Shown piece after piece: positions 63,257-64,000 of a stretch of DNA of 64,000 nucleotides. Each line of letters starts with the position of its first letter. Position 1 is the stretch's first letter. The notes under the pieces were generated by a model. It had not been told where the DNA came from. It did no database searches and was given only the letters and a program-made list of their open reading frames with translations. Origin of the DNA: Alphaproteobacteria bacterium bin52 (GTDB lineage: Bacteria; Pseudomonadota; Alphaproteobacteria; Thalassobaculales; Thalassobaculaceae); NCBI GenBank assembly GCA_002238645.1, contig MPMT01000002.1, forward strand, positions 1 to 64,000. The letters run 5' to 3'. The translations under genes were made by a program, and so were the position numbers.

Positions 63257-64000
63257 CACCGGACCGGTCTGCACCGGCGCTCCGCACCGTGCCGACCGCA
63301 CCGGTCCCCGGCCAGAAGCCTGGCACCTCGGGCCTGCGCGCGCGCACCGTCGAGGCCATGCAGCCAAACTGGATCGAGAACCTCACCCAGTCGATACTCG
63401 ACGTCATCGCGCCGGGAGCCGGATCGTCGCTGGTTCTTGGAGGTGACGGACGGTTCTTCAACGACCGTGCGATCCAGGTTCTGCTGAAAATGGCCGCGGC
63501 GAACGGCGTGGCACATGTCGCCGTCGCCCGAAACGGGCTGCTGTCGACGCCGTCCGCCTCGGCCGAGATCAGGCACCGGCGCGTCGACGGCGGGCTGATC
63601 CTCTCGGCCAGCCACAACCCCGGCGGCGAGGACGGCGATTTCGGCCTGAAGGTCAACATCGCGAACGGCGGCCCGGCGCCGGAACCCGTGACCGACGCGA
63701 TCCATCGCAGGACCCTCGAGCTTGACGTCTACCGAGTCCTCGACGCGCCCGACATCAATCTCGCGAGCGTGGGGAACACCGCGCTCGGCCCGATGCGGGT
63801 GGAGGTGTTTGATCCGGTGCCCCGCTACGTGGAACTGATGCGCTCGCTGTTCGATTTCGACGCGATACGCGCGCTGTTCCGGTCGGGTTTCCGGATGCGG
63901 TTCGACGCCATGCACGCGGTCACCGGCCCCTATGCGCAGGCCCTTCTGGAAGACGAGCTTAGCGCCGGTCCCGGTACCGTCGTCAACGCCACCCCGAAGC
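63253..64000 (+). CDS. pgm: Phosphoglucomutase (alpha-D-glucose phosphate-specific), 5' part
   Basis: Open to the right window edge; 249 codons seen from an ATG that overlaps the eda stop (ATGA). The N-terminal motifs fit phosphoglucomutase: VPGQKPGTSGLRARTV, LVLGGDGRFFNDRAIQ, the phosphoserine loop LILSASHNPGG and GDFGLKVNIANGGPAPEPVT. It interconverts glucose 1- and 6-phosphate, linking glycogen or surface polysaccharides to Pgi and Eda. The catalytic serine is present; the C-terminus cannot be judged. Confidence 0.92.
   Translation, partial: MTPDRSAPALRTVPTAPVPGQKPGTSGLRARTVEAMQPNWIENLTQSILDVIAPGAGSSLVLGGDGRFFNDRAIQVLLKMAAANGVAHVAVARNGLLSTPSASAEIRHRRVDGGLILSASHNPGGEDGDFGLKVNIANGGPAPEPVTDAIHRRTLELDVYRVLDAPDINLASVGNTALGPMRVEVFDPVPRYVELMRSLFDFDAIRALFRSGFRMRFDAMHAVTGPYAQALLEDELSAGPGTVVNATPK

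Overview
The window is GC-rich DNA from a Gram-negative bacterium, most probably an alphaproteobacterium. This rests on gene order and gene architecture: pdhA - lipoyl-pdhB - pdhC - lpd - lipA - ratA; tpiA/secG/pyrG/kdsA/eno; YceD(DUF177) - plsX - fabH - ihfA - merR - tRNA-Pro; rpiB - glyA - nrdR - ribD - ribE - ribBA - ribH - nusB - thiL; a cytochrome bc1 assembly chaperone of the mitochondrial CBP3 type; and a membrane H+-pyrophosphatase. No rRNA, CRISPR array or intact insertion sequence is visible.

Layout. 0.7-8.7 kb is a catabolic uptake locus: a branched-chain-amino-acid-type ABC transporter split over two divergent operons, one also carrying an acyl-CoA synthetase and the other an FAD-linked oxidase. 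9.2-11.0 kb holds a secreted DUF192 protein, a lone ABC permease and a Coq10/RatA-like protein. 11.0-27.7 kb is core metabolism: the pyruvate dehydrogenase complex with lipoate synthase, a divisome protein, enolase, a TPR protein, KDO8P synthase, CTP synthase, SecG, triosephosphate isomerase, a PpiD-like chaperone and TrpE. 27.7-31.4 kb is an accessory island without recognisable housekeeping genes. It has two overlapping unknown genes, a membrane-anchored coiled-coil protein and an exported protein with a PD-(D/E)XK nuclease-like motif, followed by a broken tyrosine recombinase. 31.4-48.6 kb is a long, almost entirely minus-strand core block (transporter, tRNA-Pro, lipid synthesis, H+-pyrophosphatase, riboflavin genes, glycine/serine metabolism). 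48.8-53.6 kb has glutaryl-CoA dehydrogenase and pyruvate carboxylase. 53.6-56.0 kb is a second accessory patch, partly AT-rich, with a small lipoprotein, a tRNA-like relic and a lone helix-turn-helix protein. 56.0-60.8 kb is a TRAP transporter whose large subunit carries an unusual C-terminal coiled-coil extension. 61.0-64.0 kb is pgi-eda-pgm, cut by the window end.

How the parts fit. Carbon enters through the LIV-type and TRAP transporters. It is activated by the acyl-CoA synthetase or passes through Pgi/Eda (Entner-Doudoroff) and Eno/TpiA to pyruvate, which goes to acetyl-CoA through PDH (lipoylated by LipA) or to oxaloacetate through pyruvate carboxylase. The riboflavin cluster supplies FAD/FMN to Lpd, GcdH and the FAD oxidase. 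The RibA half of RibBA lacks its zinc cysteines, so a separate GTP cyclohydrolase II is expected elsewhere.

The best candidate for an undescribed system is the two-gene module at 28.25-30.9 kb. The TRAP-coiled-coil fusion and a perfect palindrome between promoter-like boxes upstream of hppA are the next most interesting. Most functional calls rest on reading translated motifs by eye; no database search was possible.
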